A stretch of DNA of 64,000 nt from Pseudomonas sp. 14P_8.1_Bac3 (GTDB lineage Bacteria; Pseudomonadota; Gammaproteobacteria; Pseudomonadales; Pseudomonadaceae): NCBI RefSeq assembly GCF_025466085.1, contig NZ_JANLOD010000068.1:124001-188000 (forward strand). Direction: 5' to 3'. Of this stretch, positions 1 to 8,732 are shown one piece after another; positions within the stretch are counted from its first letter, which is position 1, and each line of letters opens with the position of its first letter. The position numbers were made by a program, and so were the translations under genes. The notes below the pieces were generated by a model, which was given only the letters and a program-made list of their open reading frames with translations, was not told the DNA's origin and ran no database searches.

Positions 1-1170
1 GTCCGAGTACTCGGCGTCGACGTCGATCACCACGTAACCCACTTTCTCGTTGGTCTGCAGGAACTGACCGGAGATGTTGATGCCGTTTTCGGCGAAGACC
101 TTGTTGATCTCGCTCATCACCCCCGGAATGTTCTCGTGGATGTGCAGCAGACGGTGCTTGCCAGGGTGAGCCGGCAGGGCCACTTCCGGGAAGTTCACCG
201 ACGATACCGAGGTACCGTTGTCGCTGTACTTGACCAGCTTCTCTGCCACTTCCAGACCGATGTTGGCCTGCGCTTCGGCGGTGGAACCACCGATGTGCGG
301 GGTCAGGATCACGTTGTCCAGGCCACGCAGCGGGCTTTCGAACTCTTCGTCGTTGGAGCGCGGCTCCACCGGGAAGACGTCGATGGCCGCACCGATCAGG
401 TGCTTGTCCTTGATCGCGTCTGCCAGGGCTTGCAGCTCGACCACGGTGCCGCGGGCGGCGTTGATCAGGATGCCGCCCTTCTTGATGGCGCGGATTTCCT
501 TCTCGCCGATCATCCACTGGGTCGCAGCCGTTTCCGGAACGTGCAGGGTCACGATATCGGACATGCCCAGCAGATCGTGCAGGTTACCGACCTGGGTGGC
601 GTTACCCAGGGGCAGCTTGGTCACGGTGTCGTAGAAGTACACCTGCATGCCCAGGCCTTCAGCCAGGACCGACAGTTGCGTACCGATCGAGCCGTAACCG
701 ACGATACCCAGCTTCTTGCCCCGGATTTCGAAGGAGTTGGCTGCGCTCTTGATCCAGCCGCCACGGTGGCAGGAAGCGTTCTTCTCAGGGATACCGCGCA
801 GCAACAGGATCGCTTCTGCCAGCACCAGCTCGGCAACGGAGCGGGTGTTGGAGTAAGGCGCGTTGAACACGGCGATGCCGCGTTCGCGGGCTGCGTTCAG
901 GTCAACCTGGTTGGTGCCGATGCAGAAACAGCCGACCGCGACCAGTTTCTTCGCGTGATCGAAGATCTCTTCGGTCAGTTGAGTGCGGGAGCGAATGCCG
1001 ATGAAGTGAGCATCGGCGATCTTTTCCTTCAGCTGGGCTTCAGGCAGAGAACCGGTGAGGTACTCGATGCTGGTGTAGCCCGCCGACTTGAGGACGTCGA
1101 CAGCCGATTGGTGGACGCCTTCGAGAAGAAGGAACTTGATCTTGCTCTTATCGAGAGAAGTCTTGCTCAT
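1..1170 (-). CDS. serA: D-3-phosphoglycerate dehydrogenase, C-terminus cut by window edge
   Basis: Catalyses the first step of serine synthesis, NAD-dependent oxidation of 3-phosphoglycerate in the cytosol. The 390 visible codons start MSKTSLDKSKIKFLLLEG. A Rossmann motif (VGYGSIG) lies near residue 155, the catalytic Arg region (INAARGTVVE) near 240 and the HIGGST histidine near 292. An ACT domain (HIHENIPGVMSEI) begins near residue 340. This is the short, serine-regulated E. coli-type layout of about 409 residues, so only the last 20 or so residues lie outside. It is divergent from a D-2-hydroxyglutarate dehydrogenase; such a pair has been reported to be coupled, because SerA also reduces 2-oxoglutarate to D-2-hydroxyglutarate. 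Confidence 0.97.
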   Translation of the reverse strand, partial: MSKTSLDKSKIKFLLLEGVHQSAVDVLKSAGYTSIEYLTGSLPEAQLKEKIADAHFIGIRSRTQLTEEIFDHAKKLVAVGCFCIGTNQVDLNAARERGIAVFNAPYSNTRSVAELVLAEAILLLRGIPEKNASCHRGGWIKSAANSFEIRGKKLGIVGYGSIGTQLSVLAEGLGMQVYFYDTVTKLPLGNATQVGNLHDLLGMSDIVTLHVPETAATQWMIGEKEIRAIKKGGILINAARGTVVELQALADAIKDKHLIGAAIDVFPVEPRSNDEEFESPLRGLDNVILTPHIGGSTAEAQANIGLEVAEKLVKYSDNGTSVSSVNFPEVALPAHPGKHRLLHIHENIPGVMSEINKVFAENGINISGQFLQTNEKVGYVVIDVDAEYSD

Positions 1171-1262
1171 CTGCGTAAACCTGTATCCCGGAGAAAAATG
1201 GCAGGAAATGGTCAACAGACGCTGACCCGAACGGCAGGAAAGCCGTTACCGCAGAACAGCCA

Positions 1263-1298
1263 TTGGGCACTATGCTGCGGGGTCGATATGCTAGCATA
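1263..1298. promoter_or_regulatory. Palindrome with -10-like elements between serA and the divergent dehydrogenase
   Basis: A perfect 12-bp palindrome, TATGCTAGCATA, occupies 1287-1298 and puts a TATGCT box on each strand. On the plus strand TTGGGC at 1263-1268 sits 18 nt upstream of the first box, giving a plausible sigma-70 promoter for the rightward gene. The same palindrome could serve as a -10 for serA or as an operator. Assigned by eye only. Confidence 0.3.
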
Positions 1299-1374
1299 GG
1301 CGCCCCGCTAAACACTCATTCCTGCGACGTGAAGCGTTCTCAGGATGACCATGAAATGTTCGAGAGTTCTGTCG

Positions 1375-2769
1375 ATGACCAATCCTGCCCTGATTGATGA
1401 GCTGAAGACCCTGGTTGAGCCTGGCAAGGTGCTGACCGATGCCGACTCCCTGAACGCTTACGGCAAGGATTGGACCAAGCATTTCGCCCCGGCGCCGACG
1501 GCCATCGTGTTTCCCAAGACCACCGAACAGGTCCAGGCCATTGTCCGCTGGGCCAATCAGCACAAAGTGGCGCTGGTGCCGTCTGGCGGACGGACCGGGC
1601 TTTCCGCCGCTGCCGTCGCGGCGAATGGCGAAGTGGTGGTGTCATTCGACTACATGAACCAGATTCTCGACGTGAACCTGACCGACCGCACCGCGGTGTG
1701 CCAGCCGGGCGTGGTCACCGAGCACCTGCAGAACGTCGCAGAAGAAAAGGGCCTGTATTACCCGGTGGACTTCGCGTCGGCAGGGTCGAGCCAGATTGGC
1801 GGCAACATCGGCACCAATGCCGGCGGGATCAAGGTGATTCGCTACGGGATGACCCGCAACTGGGTCGCCGGCATGAAAGTGGTCACCGGCAAGGGTGATG
1901 TGCTCGAGCTGAACCGCGACCTGATCAAGAACGCCACCGGCTACGACATGCGTCAGCTGTTCATCGGCGCGGAAGGCACCCTCGGTTTTGTGGTCGAGGC
2001 GACCATGCGCCTGGACCGTGCGCCGAAAAACCTCACCGCGATGGTCCTCGGTACCGCTGATTTCGACTCGATCATGCCGGTGTTGCACGCCTTTCAGGGC
2101 AAGCTTGACCTGACCGCGTTCGAATTCTTCTCCGACAAGGCCCTGGCCAAAGTCATGGCCCGCGGCGACGTGCCCGCGCCGTTCGACACCCAGTGCCCGT
2201 TCTACGCGCTGCTGGAATTCGAAGCGACCACCGAGGACGTGGCCAACCATGCCCTGGAAACCTTTGAACACTGCGTCGAGCAGGGCTGGGTGCTGGACGG
2301 CGTGATGAGCCAGAGCGAAACCCAGTTGCAGAACCTGTGGAAGCTGCGTGAATACATATCCGAAACGATTTCCCACTGGACGCCGTACAAGAACGACATT
2401 TCGGTCACCGTCTCGAAGGTCCCGGCATTCCTGAAGGAAATCGACGCGATCGTCGGCGAACACTATCCGGATTTCGAAATCGTCTGGTTCGGTCACATTG
2501 GTGACGGCAACCTGCACTTGAACATTCTCAAGCCGGATAACCTGAGCAAGGACGAGTTTTTCGCCAAGTGCGCGACCGTCAACAAATGGGTGTTTGAAAC
2601 CGTCGAGAAGTACAACGGCTCGATTTCCGCCGAGCACGGCGTGGGCATGACCAAGCGGGATTACTTGACCTACAGCCGCTCGCCGGTTGAGATCGAGTAC
2701 ATGAAAGCCGTCAAAGCGGTGTTCGACCCGAACGGCATCATGAACCCGGGCAAGATTTTCGCTGTTTGA
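1375..2769 (+). CDS. FAD-binding D-2-hydroxyglutarate dehydrogenase (D2HGDH)
   Basis: A 464-residue flavoprotein of the PCMH/FAD-oxidase C family that oxidises D-2-hydroxyglutarate to 2-oxoglutarate, probably passing electrons to an electron-transfer flavoprotein. The FAD-binding part has PSGGRTGLSAA (near residue 65) and GNIGTNAGGIKVIRYG (near 145). The C-terminal part carries HIGDGNLHLN and AEHGVGMTK, typical metal and flavin contacts. The start MTNPALIDEL at 1375 matches the usual family N-terminus; an in-frame ATG at 1345 would add ten residues. Its place opposite serA fits removal of D-2-hydroxyglutarate made as a SerA side product. A glycolate or D-lactate dehydrogenase is the alternative, less likely from context. 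Confidence 0.85.
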   Translation: MTNPALIDELKTLVEPGKVLTDADSLNAYGKDWTKHFAPAPTAIVFPKTTEQVQAIVRWANQHKVALVPSGGRTGLSAAAVAANGEVVVSFDYMNQILDVNLTDRTAVCQPGVVTEHLQNVAEEKGLYYPVDFASAGSSQIGGNIGTNAGGIKVIRYGMTRNWVAGMKVVTGKGDVLELNRDLIKNATGYDMRQLFIGAEGTLGFVVEATMRLDRAPKNLTAMVLGTADFDSIMPVLHAFQGKLDLTAFEFFSDKALAKVMARGDVPAPFDTQCPFYALLEFEATTEDVANHALETFEHCVEQGWVLDGVMSQSETQLQNLWKLREYISETISHWTPYKNDISVTVSKVPAFLKEIDAIVGEHYPDFEIVWFGHIGDGNLHLNILKPDNLSKDEFFAKCATVNKWVFETVEKYNGSISAEHGVGMTKRDYLTYSRSPVEIEYMKAVKAVFDPNGIMNPGKIFAV

Positions 2770-2803
2770 TTTAAATTCAAGCGCTAGAACCAGGAGTCGG
2801 TCA

Positions 2804-3469
2804 ATGAGCTATCAGCACCAGTATGTCGACGGTACGCGCATTCATTTCCCGCTGGGGAAAGTGGTATGCATTGGCCGTAACTACGCCGAACACGCCAAAG
2901 AACTGGACAACCCGGTCCCTACGGAACCGCTGCTGTTCATCAAGCCAGGCAGTTGCGTCGTGCCGCTGGAAGGCGGTTTCAGCATTCCGACCGAGCGCGG
3001 TTCAGTGCATTACGAAGCGGAAATCGCGGTGTTGATCGGCAAACCCCTGTCGACCAAGCCAAGCCGTGAAGAAGTGCTCGATGCGATCTCCGGTTTTGCG
3101 CCAGCCCTGGATTTGACCCTGCGTGACAAGCAGGCCGAGTTGAAGTCCAAAGGCCTGCCGTGGGAAATCGCCAAGTCCTTTGACGGCGCAGCCGTTATCG
3201 CACCGTTCGTGTCCGGCAGCACCTTCCCGGACCTGACCGACATCGGCATTCGCCTGACCATCAATGGCGAAGTGCGCCAGGATGGCAACAGCAGCGCGAT
3301 GCTCAACCCGATCGTGCCGATGATCCAGCACATGGCCGGTTGCTTCTCGTTGCAGGCCGGTGACGTGATCCTCACCGGCACGCCGGTCGGCGTCGGTCCG
3401 CTGAATGTTGGCGACGAACTGGTGCTGGAATTGCCAGGCGCCAGCCGCTTCAGCAGTAGCGTCCGCTGA
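2804..3469 (+). CDS. Fumarylacetoacetate hydrolase (FAH) family protein
   Basis: A 221-residue single-domain FAH-fold protein of the YcgM/FAHD1 size class, which act as acylpyruvate hydrolases or oxaloacetate decarboxylases. The visible family features are CIGRNYAEHAKEL near residue 22, the metal-binding acidic pair in HYEAEIAVLIG near 70, a further acidic residue in ALDLTLRD, and LTGTPVGVGPL near the C-terminus. It starts 34 nt after the preceding dehydrogenase on the same strand, so the two are probably cotranscribed. The true substrate cannot be told from sequence. A REPIN follows immediately. Confidence 0.85.
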   Translation: MSYQHQYVDGTRIHFPLGKVVCIGRNYAEHAKELDNPVPTEPLLFIKPGSCVVPLEGGFSIPTERGSVHYEAEIAVLIGKPLSTKPSREEVLDAISGFAPALDLTLRDKQAELKSKGLPWEIAKSFDGAAVIAPFVSGSTFPDLTDIGIRLTINGEVRQDGNSSAMLNPIVPMIQHMAGCFSLQAGDVILTGTPVGVGPLNVGDELVLELPGASRFSSSVR

Positions 3470-3479
3470 ACACCAATTC

Positions 3480-3579
3480 TGTAGGCGCGAGCTTGCTCGC
3501 GATGGACTCAACGACGCCGCGGGGTATCAGATGCCCAGGGTCATCGTTTACGACCTTCGCGGGCAAGCTCGCTCCTACA
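3480..3579. repeat. REPIN, GTAG type (class 2)
   Basis: Outer arms TGTAGGCGCGAGCTTGCTCG and its near-complement ending GCTCGCTCCTACA face each other, each able to form its own small hairpin. The inner part resembles the other GTAG-type copies (CGTTTACG, GCCGCGG). It is intergenic, after the FAH gene. Confidence 0.85.
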
Positions 3580-3713
3580 GTGCGTTCACAGGGCAATCCC
3601 GCCATTTGCCGTTTTTTTCACATCCTGTCTGGATAATTCCCGGGCTTCCGGCGCCTGAGCCGGTCCCATTTGTGCTATTACCCCTAGCCTGAATTTCTGG
3701 AATGCATCCCCCG

Positions 3714-4643
3714 ATGGCCACCCGCCCCCTGTCCACGCTCGAAACTGACCGTCGCCCACGCTTTTTCATGCGTTGGTACTTCTGGCTTTTGCTGGTCGCG
3801 GTCGCCGCATACGGCCTCGCGTTTGCGATGCATTGGGATGATCGGGGCATGCTCTGGGTGCAAGAACGTTTCGAAACCCCGGCCGAGCGCCAGGAAAGCA
3901 TCTGGCTCCCGGACTACCACGCGGTGATTGACGCCAAGCCCTTGCCAGGGATGGAGAAGGACGAAGCGTCCGACCTGGCCTACGACCCTCAGACCAAAAC
4001 CCTGTTTTCGGTGATGGGCAAGAACCCGTTCCTCGCCGAGCTGACCTTGCAGGGCGACGTGCTGCGCAAGATGCCGCTGGTGGGCTGGAGCAACCCGGAA
4101 GCGGTCACCGTCATGGGTAATGGCCTGCTGGCCATCGTCGATGAGCGCGAACACTTGCTGACCATCGTCAAAGTCGACGCCGATACCCGCGAGCTGAACA
4201 TCGCCAACTTTCCGAAATACGACCTCGGTCCGTCGAAGGACCAGAATAAGGCCTTCGAAGCGATCGTGTGGGATGCGCGCAACCAGCAAATGCTGTTGGG
4301 CGAAGAGCGGCCACCGGCCCTGTTTACCTGGAAAAGCGCCGATGGCCAGACGCTGACCGGCGACAAGCAGAAGCTTGCCAACGACAAACTGGATATTCGT
4401 AACCTGTCAGCCCTGGCCATCGACCCGCGCACCCGGCATACGCTGGCGTTGTCCGCAGACTCCCATCTGTTGCTGGAACTGGACGAGAAGGGCGAGCAGG
4501 TTAGCTTCATGACGTTGCTGGGCGGCTTCAACGGCCTGAAGAAGACCATCCCGCGCGCCGAAGGCGTGACCATGGACGACGCGGGCACGGTGTACATGGT
4601 CAGCGAGCCGAACCTTTTCTATCGTTTCGAAAAGCAGCACTGA
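3714..4643 (+). CDS. SdiA-regulated-family membrane-anchored protein, first of a tandem pair
   Basis: About 309 residues. One hydrophobic anchor (RWYFWLLLVAVAAYGLAF) lies at roughly residues 17-40, after a short basic N-terminus, and a long soluble domain would face the periplasm. The soluble part matches the SdiA-regulated/YjiK type, predicted to be a beta-propeller: repeated LAYDPQTKTLFSV, NPEAV and a C-terminal block MDDAGTVYMVSEPNLFY. The family has no settled biochemical role. The ATG at 3714 is preferred; an in-frame ATG at 3702 would add four residues. The next gene is a clear paralogue, pointing to a tandem duplication. Confidence 0.75.
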   Translation: MATRPLSTLETDRRPRFFMRWYFWLLLVAVAAYGLAFAMHWDDRGMLWVQERFETPAERQESIWLPDYHAVIDAKPLPGMEKDEASDLAYDPQTKTLFSVMGKNPFLAELTLQGDVLRKMPLVGWSNPEAVTVMGNGLLAIVDEREHLLTIVKVDADTRELNIANFPKYDLGPSKDQNKAFEAIVWDARNQQMLLGEERPPALFTWKSADGQTLTGDKQKLANDKLDIRNLSALAIDPRTRHTLALSADSHLLLELDEKGEQVSFMTLLGGFNGLKKTIPRAEGVTMDDAGTVYMVSEPNLFYRFEKQH

Positions 4644-4761
4644 TCCGCGACTCTTGTAGGAAATGTGACGCTCGGTTGTAGGTCCGGGCTAATGGCCATT
4701 AAGCTTCAATTCAGACTGCCGTGGTATTTCATCCGCCCGTCCTGAATCCGAGCTTGCCTGA

Positions 4762-5679
4762 ATGCGCCGACTTGCCCGTCCCAAACCCCTGATGCTGATC
4801 GTGTTGGCGATCGCATTGATCGTGCTGGTCGTTATCGGCCAGTACCTGCGGCTGTTCGAACGCGCCTGGTTCAACCTGAATACGCTTTGGCAGCCGGAGA
4901 GCGCTCAGTCCATCGGGCTCGGCCACTATCAGGTCACGGTGGAGGGGCGGATCATCGATGGCCTGGATGACGATGTGTCGGCGCTGACCTTCGATCCGGT
5001 GCGCAAAAGCCTGTTCACCGTCACCAACAAAAACTCCGAGCTGATCGAGCTGTCCCTGGAAGGCCAGATCATTCGGCGTATCGCCCTGGTCGGTTTCGGC
5101 GATCCGGAGGCTGTGGAGTTCATCAGCGCCGACACCTACGTGATCACCGACGAAAGTCAGCAGCGCTTGATCAAGATTCATCTGGAGAAAGACACCACCT
5201 TCCTTGACGCCGCCGACGCCGAGCAGATGACCCTCGGTGTGCACATGAGCAGCAACAAGGGTTTTGAAGGCCTGGCCTATGACTCGGTGGGCAAGCGCCT
5301 GTTTGTCGCCAAGGAGCGCGACCCGATGCTGATCTACGAAGTGCAGGGTTTCCCGCATTACAATCCGGAAAAGTCCTACGCGGTGCACGTGGTCAACAAC
5401 CCCAGGCGCGATGCCGGGATGTTTGTGCGAGACCTGTCGAGCCTGCAATACGACGAGCGTAGCGGCCACTTGCTGGCGCTGTCCGACGAGTCGCGACTGA
5501 TTCTGGAACTGGACGTGGACGGACGTCCGCTGAGCACCATGTCGCTGAACAAAGGGCGCCAAGGGTTGCAGAAGACGGTGCCGCAAGCGGAAGGGATCGC
5601 CATGGATGACGACGGCACGATGTACCTGGTGAGCGAGCCGAACCTGTTCTACGTCTTCAAAAAGCCCGCACAACTCTGA
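4762..5679 (+). CDS. SdiA-regulated-family membrane-anchored protein, second of a tandem pair
   Basis: A 305-residue paralogue of the preceding gene with the same layout: a cytosolic basic stub, one membrane segment (LMLIVLAIALIVLVVIGQYL, residues ~10-29) and a predicted beta-propeller. Shared signatures are LTFDPVRKSLFTVTN, GDPEAVEF, NKGFEGLAYD and the C-terminal MDDDGTMYLVSEPNLFY. The propeller cores are much more alike than the N-termini and first 60 residues. In P. aeruginosa a protein of this class (CarO) has been linked to calcium response; that link is recalled from the literature and was not tested here. A 118-nt gap with no recognised site separates the two genes. Confidence 0.75.
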   Translation: MRRLARPKPLMLIVLAIALIVLVVIGQYLRLFERAWFNLNTLWQPESAQSIGLGHYQVTVEGRIIDGLDDDVSALTFDPVRKSLFTVTNKNSELIELSLEGQIIRRIALVGFGDPEAVEFISADTYVITDESQQRLIKIHLEKDTTFLDAADAEQMTLGVHMSSNKGFEGLAYDSVGKRLFVAKERDPMLIYEVQGFPHYNPEKSYAVHVVNNPRRDAGMFVRDLSSLQYDERSGHLLALSDESRLILELDVDGRPLSTMSLNKGRQGLQKTVPQAEGIAMDDDGTMYLVSEPNLFYVFKKPAQL

Positions 5680-5696
5680 AAGCACCGCCTAACCCA

Positions 5697-5785
5697 TGTG
5701 GGAGCGGGCTTGCTCGCGAAGACGGTGTGTCAGACAACAGCGAGTCGACTGATCCACCGCATTCGCGAGCAAGCCCGCTCCCACA
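5697..5785. repeat. REPIN, GTGGGAGCGGG type with conserved interior (class 1)
   Basis: Outer arms TGTGGGAGCGGGCTTGCTCG and its complement face each other. The interior carries GGTGTGTCAGAC paired with GTCGACTGATCCACC, so the whole 89 nt can fold as one long hairpin. It sits between convergent genes, ahead of the rpiA stop. Confidence 0.9.
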
Positions 5786-5820
5786 TTTTTTTTGGCCCAT
5801 AAAAATGTGGGTGATCTTGT

Positions 5821-6495
5821 CTACTTCGCCCGCAGGGTTTTCACGCCTTCGCTGGTCCCCAGCAACAGCAAATCCGCTGGACGCGCCGCGAACAGGCCAT
5901 TGGTCACCACGCCGACGATCGCATTGATCTGCGCTTCCAGCTCCACCGGGTTGGTGATCTGCATGTTGAAAACGTCGAGGATGATGTTGCCATTGTCGGT
6001 CAGCACGCCTTCACGGTAGACCGGGTCGCCGCCCAGCTTCACCAGCTCGCGGGCCACGTGGCTGCGGGCCATCGGGATCACTTCCACCGGCAGCGGGAAC
6101 TCACCGAGGACTTGCACCAGTTTGCTGGCGTCGGCGATGCAAATGAAGGTCTTGGCCACGGCCGCGACGATCTTCTCGCGGGTCAGGGCGGCGCCGCCGC
6201 CCTTGATCAGGTTCAGGTGCTCGTCGCTTTCGTCGGCGCCATCGACGTAGAACTCCAGGTCGCTGACGGTGTTCAGCTCATACACCGGAATGCCGTGGCC
6301 CTTGAGGCGCGCGGCGGTGGCTTCGGAGCTGGCGACCGCGCCGTCGAAGGCGCCTTTGTGCCGGGCCAGGGCGTCGATGAAGCAGTTGGCGGTGGAGCCG
6401 GTGCCGACCCCGACGATGCTCTTGTCATCGAGTTTCGGGAGGATGAAGTCGACGGCGGCCTGGGCCACTGCCTGTTTGAGTTGATCCTGGGTCAT
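5821..6495 (-). CDS. rpiA: Ribose-5-phosphate isomerase A
   Basis: Interconverts ribose 5-phosphate and ribulose 5-phosphate in the pentose phosphate pathway. It has 224 residues, the normal family length, starting MTQDQLKQAVAQ. The phosphate loop GTGSTANCFIDAL lies near residue 30, YVDGADE near 80 and the catalytic-site segment KGGGAALTREKIV near 95. The ATG at 6495 agrees with the usual N-terminus. The gene is divergent from ilvA across a gap that holds a REPIN, an arrangement recalled from P. aeruginosa. Confidence 0.97.
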   Translation of the reverse strand: MTQDQLKQAVAQAAVDFILPKLDDKSIVGVGTGSTANCFIDALARHKGAFDGAVASSEATAARLKGHGIPVYELNTVSDLEFYVDGADESDEHLNLIKGGGAALTREKIVAAVAKTFICIADASKLVQVLGEFPLPVEVIPMARSHVARELVKLGGDPVYREGVLTDNGNIILDVFNMQITNPVELEAQINAIVGVVTNGLFAARPADLLLLGTSEGVKTLRAK

Positions 6496-6550
6496 GCGGG
6501 CTCCGGAGGCGGGGTGTGACGGAAAGGTCCGCATTATAGGCTCCGACACC

Positions 6551-6664
6551 TGTAGGAGCGAGGGGGACGCCTAGTTCATGCTCGCGATGGACGTCAACGA
6601 TAACGCTGTGAACCTGATGCCCCGCGTAGCCCTGTAGTCCATCGCGAGCATGCTCGCTCCTACA
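6551..6664. repeat. REPIN, GTAG type (class 2), left arm interrupted by ~14 nt
   Basis: The right arm reads CCATCGCGAGCATGCTCGCT followed by CCTACA. The left arm starts TGTAGGAGCGAG and ends CATGCTCGCGATGG, but carries about 14 extra bases (GGGGACGCCTAGTT) in the hairpin centre. The interior (CGTCAACGATAACGC, CCCCGCG) is the class 2 type. Confidence 0.85.
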
Positions 6665-6734
6665 GGGTGGTCCTGCGGTCGAAAGCCGGGTTAGACTCCG
6701 TGGCCCTGCCCAACCCGCTCAGTGATGCTTTCCG

Positions 6735-8249
6735 ATGCTCGAACAGTACGTCAAAAAGATCCTCACCTCGCGCGTTTACGACGTTGCCGTAGAAACCCCG
6801 CTGCAGACTGCCCGCCAGCTCTCCGAGCGGCTGGGCAACAGCATTTTGCTCAAGCGTGAAGACTTGCAGCCGGTGTTCTCGTTCAAGATTCGCGGCGCTT
6901 ACAACAAGCTCACGCAACTGAGCGATGAAGAACGCGCCCGCGGCGTGGTGACGGCTTCGGCGGGCAACCACGCCCAGGGCCTGGCCCTGGCGGCGAAAGT
7001 GCTTGGCGTGAAAGCCACCATCGTCATGCCCAAGACCACCCCGGAAATCAAAGTCGAAGGCGTGCGTTCACGCGGCGGCAAAGTGGTGCTGCACGGGGAT
7101 TCGTTCCCGGAAGCCCTGGCCTACTCGCTGAAACTGGTCGACGAAAAGGGCTACGTCTACATTCACCCCTACGATGATCCCCACACCATTGCCGGGCAGG
7201 GCACGGTGGCGATGGAGATTCTGCGCCAGCACCCCGGGCGTCTGGACGCGATTTTCGTTCCGGTGGGCGGCGGCGGCCTGATCGCCGGCATTGCGGCGTA
7301 CGTGAAGTACCTGCGTCCGGAAATCAGGATCGTCGGCGTCGAGCCGGATGATTCGAACTGCCTGCAAGCCGCCATGGCCGCCGGCGAGCGCGTGGTGTTA
7401 CCGACCGTGGGCATCTTCGCCGACGGTGTCGCGGTCGCCCAGATCGGCCAGCACACCTTCGATATCTGCAAAGACTACGTCGATGAAGTGATCACTGTCA
7501 GCACCGACGAAATCTGCGCGGCGATCAAGGATATCTACGACGATACCCGCTCGATCACCGAGCCTGCCGGCGCCCTGGGCGTCGCCGGGATCAAGAAATA
7601 CGTCGAGCAGCACGGGGTCACCGGCCACACTTTCGTCGCCATCGACTCTGGCGCCAACGTCAACTTCGACCGCTTGCGCCACGTGGCCGAGCGCGCCGAA
7701 CTGGGCGAGGGCCGCGAAGCCATCATCGCCGTGACCATTCCCGAGAAACCGGGCAGCTTCAAGGCGTTCTGCGAAGCCATCGGCAAGCGCCAGATCACCG
7801 AATTCAACTACCGCTACAACACCGGCAGCGAAGCGCACATCTTCGTCGGCGTGCAGACGCACCCGGAAAACGACCCGCGCAGCGCATTGATCGCCAGCCT
7901 GACTGACCAGGGTTTCCCGGTGCTGGACCTGACCGACAACGAGCTGGCCAAGCTGCACATCCGTCACATGGTGGGTGGACGCGCGGCCCAGGTCGTCGAT
8001 GAAGTGGTGCTGCGTTTCGAATTCCCGGAGCGGCCGGGTGCGCTGTTCAACTTCCTCAACAAGCTCGGCGGGCGCTGGAACATCTCGATGTTCCACTACC
8101 GCAACCACGGCGCGGCGGACGGTCGGGTGGTCGCGGGCCTGCAAGTTCCCCACGAGGAACGTCATCTGGTGCCTGCGGCGCTGGAAGAAATCGGCTACCC
8201 GTACTGGGACGAAAGCGACAACCCGGCCTATCAGCTGTTTCTCGGCTGA
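6735..8249 (+). CDS. ilvA: Threonine ammonia-lyase (threonine dehydratase), biosynthetic
   Basis: A PLP enzyme that deaminates threonine to 2-oxobutyrate, committing carbon to isoleucine. It has 504 residues. The N-terminal catalytic domain has the PLP lysine in FSFKIRGAYNKL (near residue 51), SAGNHAQGLA, and the phosphate-binding glycine loop GGGGLIAGIAA (near 178). The C-terminal third holds two ACT-like regulatory units (AVTIPEKPGSFKAF and LRFEFPERPGALFNF), as in isoleucine-inhibited biosynthetic forms and unlike short catabolic TdcB. It starts at ATG 6735. Confidence 0.96.
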   Translation: MLEQYVKKILTSRVYDVAVETPLQTARQLSERLGNSILLKREDLQPVFSFKIRGAYNKLTQLSDEERARGVVTASAGNHAQGLALAAKVLGVKATIVMPKTTPEIKVEGVRSRGGKVVLHGDSFPEALAYSLKLVDEKGYVYIHPYDDPHTIAGQGTVAMEILRQHPGRLDAIFVPVGGGGLIAGIAAYVKYLRPEIRIVGVEPDDSNCLQAAMAAGERVVLPTVGIFADGVAVAQIGQHTFDICKDYVDEVITVSTDEICAAIKDIYDDTRSITEPAGALGVAGIKKYVEQHGVTGHTFVAIDSGANVNFDRLRHVAERAELGEGREAIIAVTIPEKPGSFKAFCEAIGKRQITEFNYRYNTGSEAHIFVGVQTHPENDPRSALIASLTDQGFPVLDLTDNELAKLHIRHMVGGRAAQVVDEVVLRFEFPERPGALFNFLNKLGGRWNISMFHYRNHGAADGRVVAGLQVPHEERHLVPAALEEIGYPYWDESDNPAYQLFLG

Positions 8250-8288
8250 GCGGCTACGCTGATGGGCAGGTCATAAGGAAATCGAACC

Positions 8289-8714
8289 ATGGAAACGTTA
8301 ACCGCCCTGAAGATGGCGCACACCGCGGCGACCGCCATATTGTTGGGCTGTGCGCTGGGTCTGGGGATATGGGTTTGGCAAACGCGGCGTAGTGGCGATG
8401 CGACTGCAGCGGCACGCACGCTACAGCGGCCACGGGTGTTCGTCTGGCTGCTGATGGGTCTGGCACTGGTGAGCATGCCGTTCACCGGCTGGTGGATGGT
8501 GCACCTGGTGGGTTGGCCGCTGGGGCAGATCTGGTTGCTGGCCTCGAGTGTGCTGTACACCGTGGCAGCGCTGGGCTGGTTCTGGTTGCTGGTGCGGTTG
8601 AACACATTGCGCAAGGCGCCGGGCGGGAGCGGTAAGTTTACCTTCGCCCTGGCCCTGTTCAGCTTCGTCTGTTTTGTGGCGATCGCCGGATTGATGGGCG
8701 CCAAGCCGGTTTAG
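8289..8714 (+). CDS. DUF2269-type small integral membrane protein
   Basis: A 141-residue hydrophobic protein with four likely membrane segments: about residues 10-27 (AATAILLGCALGLGIWV), 50-70 (VFVWLLMGLALVSMPFTG), 78-105 (QIWLLASSVLYTVAALGWFW) and 118-137. Length and layout resemble DUF2269 membrane proteins, whose function is unknown. It begins 39 nt after ilvA on the same strand and may be read through from it. A start is supported by AGGAAATCGAACC just upstream. No catalytic residues can be named. Confidence 0.6.
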   Translation: METLTALKMAHTAATAILLGCALGLGIWVWQTRRSGDATAAARTLQRPRVFVWLLMGLALVSMPFTGWWMVHLVGWPLGQIWLLASSVLYTVAALGWFWLLVRLNTLRKAPGGSGKFTFALALFSFVCFVAIAGLMGAKPV

Positions 8715-8732
8715 GGCGTGAGACGAGTCGGC

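Noticed and set aside
136..1299. Long open frame on the plus strand opposite serA
   Set aside because: It is antisense to a clear SerA, and its translation is low-complexity and rich in Gln, Arg and Val with no family features. This is a common artefact of high-GC third positions.
3714..3714. Start at ATG 3702 for the first SdiA-regulated-type protein
   Set aside because: It adds only MHPP and has no better ribosome-binding site; it cannot be excluded, but 3714 was chosen.
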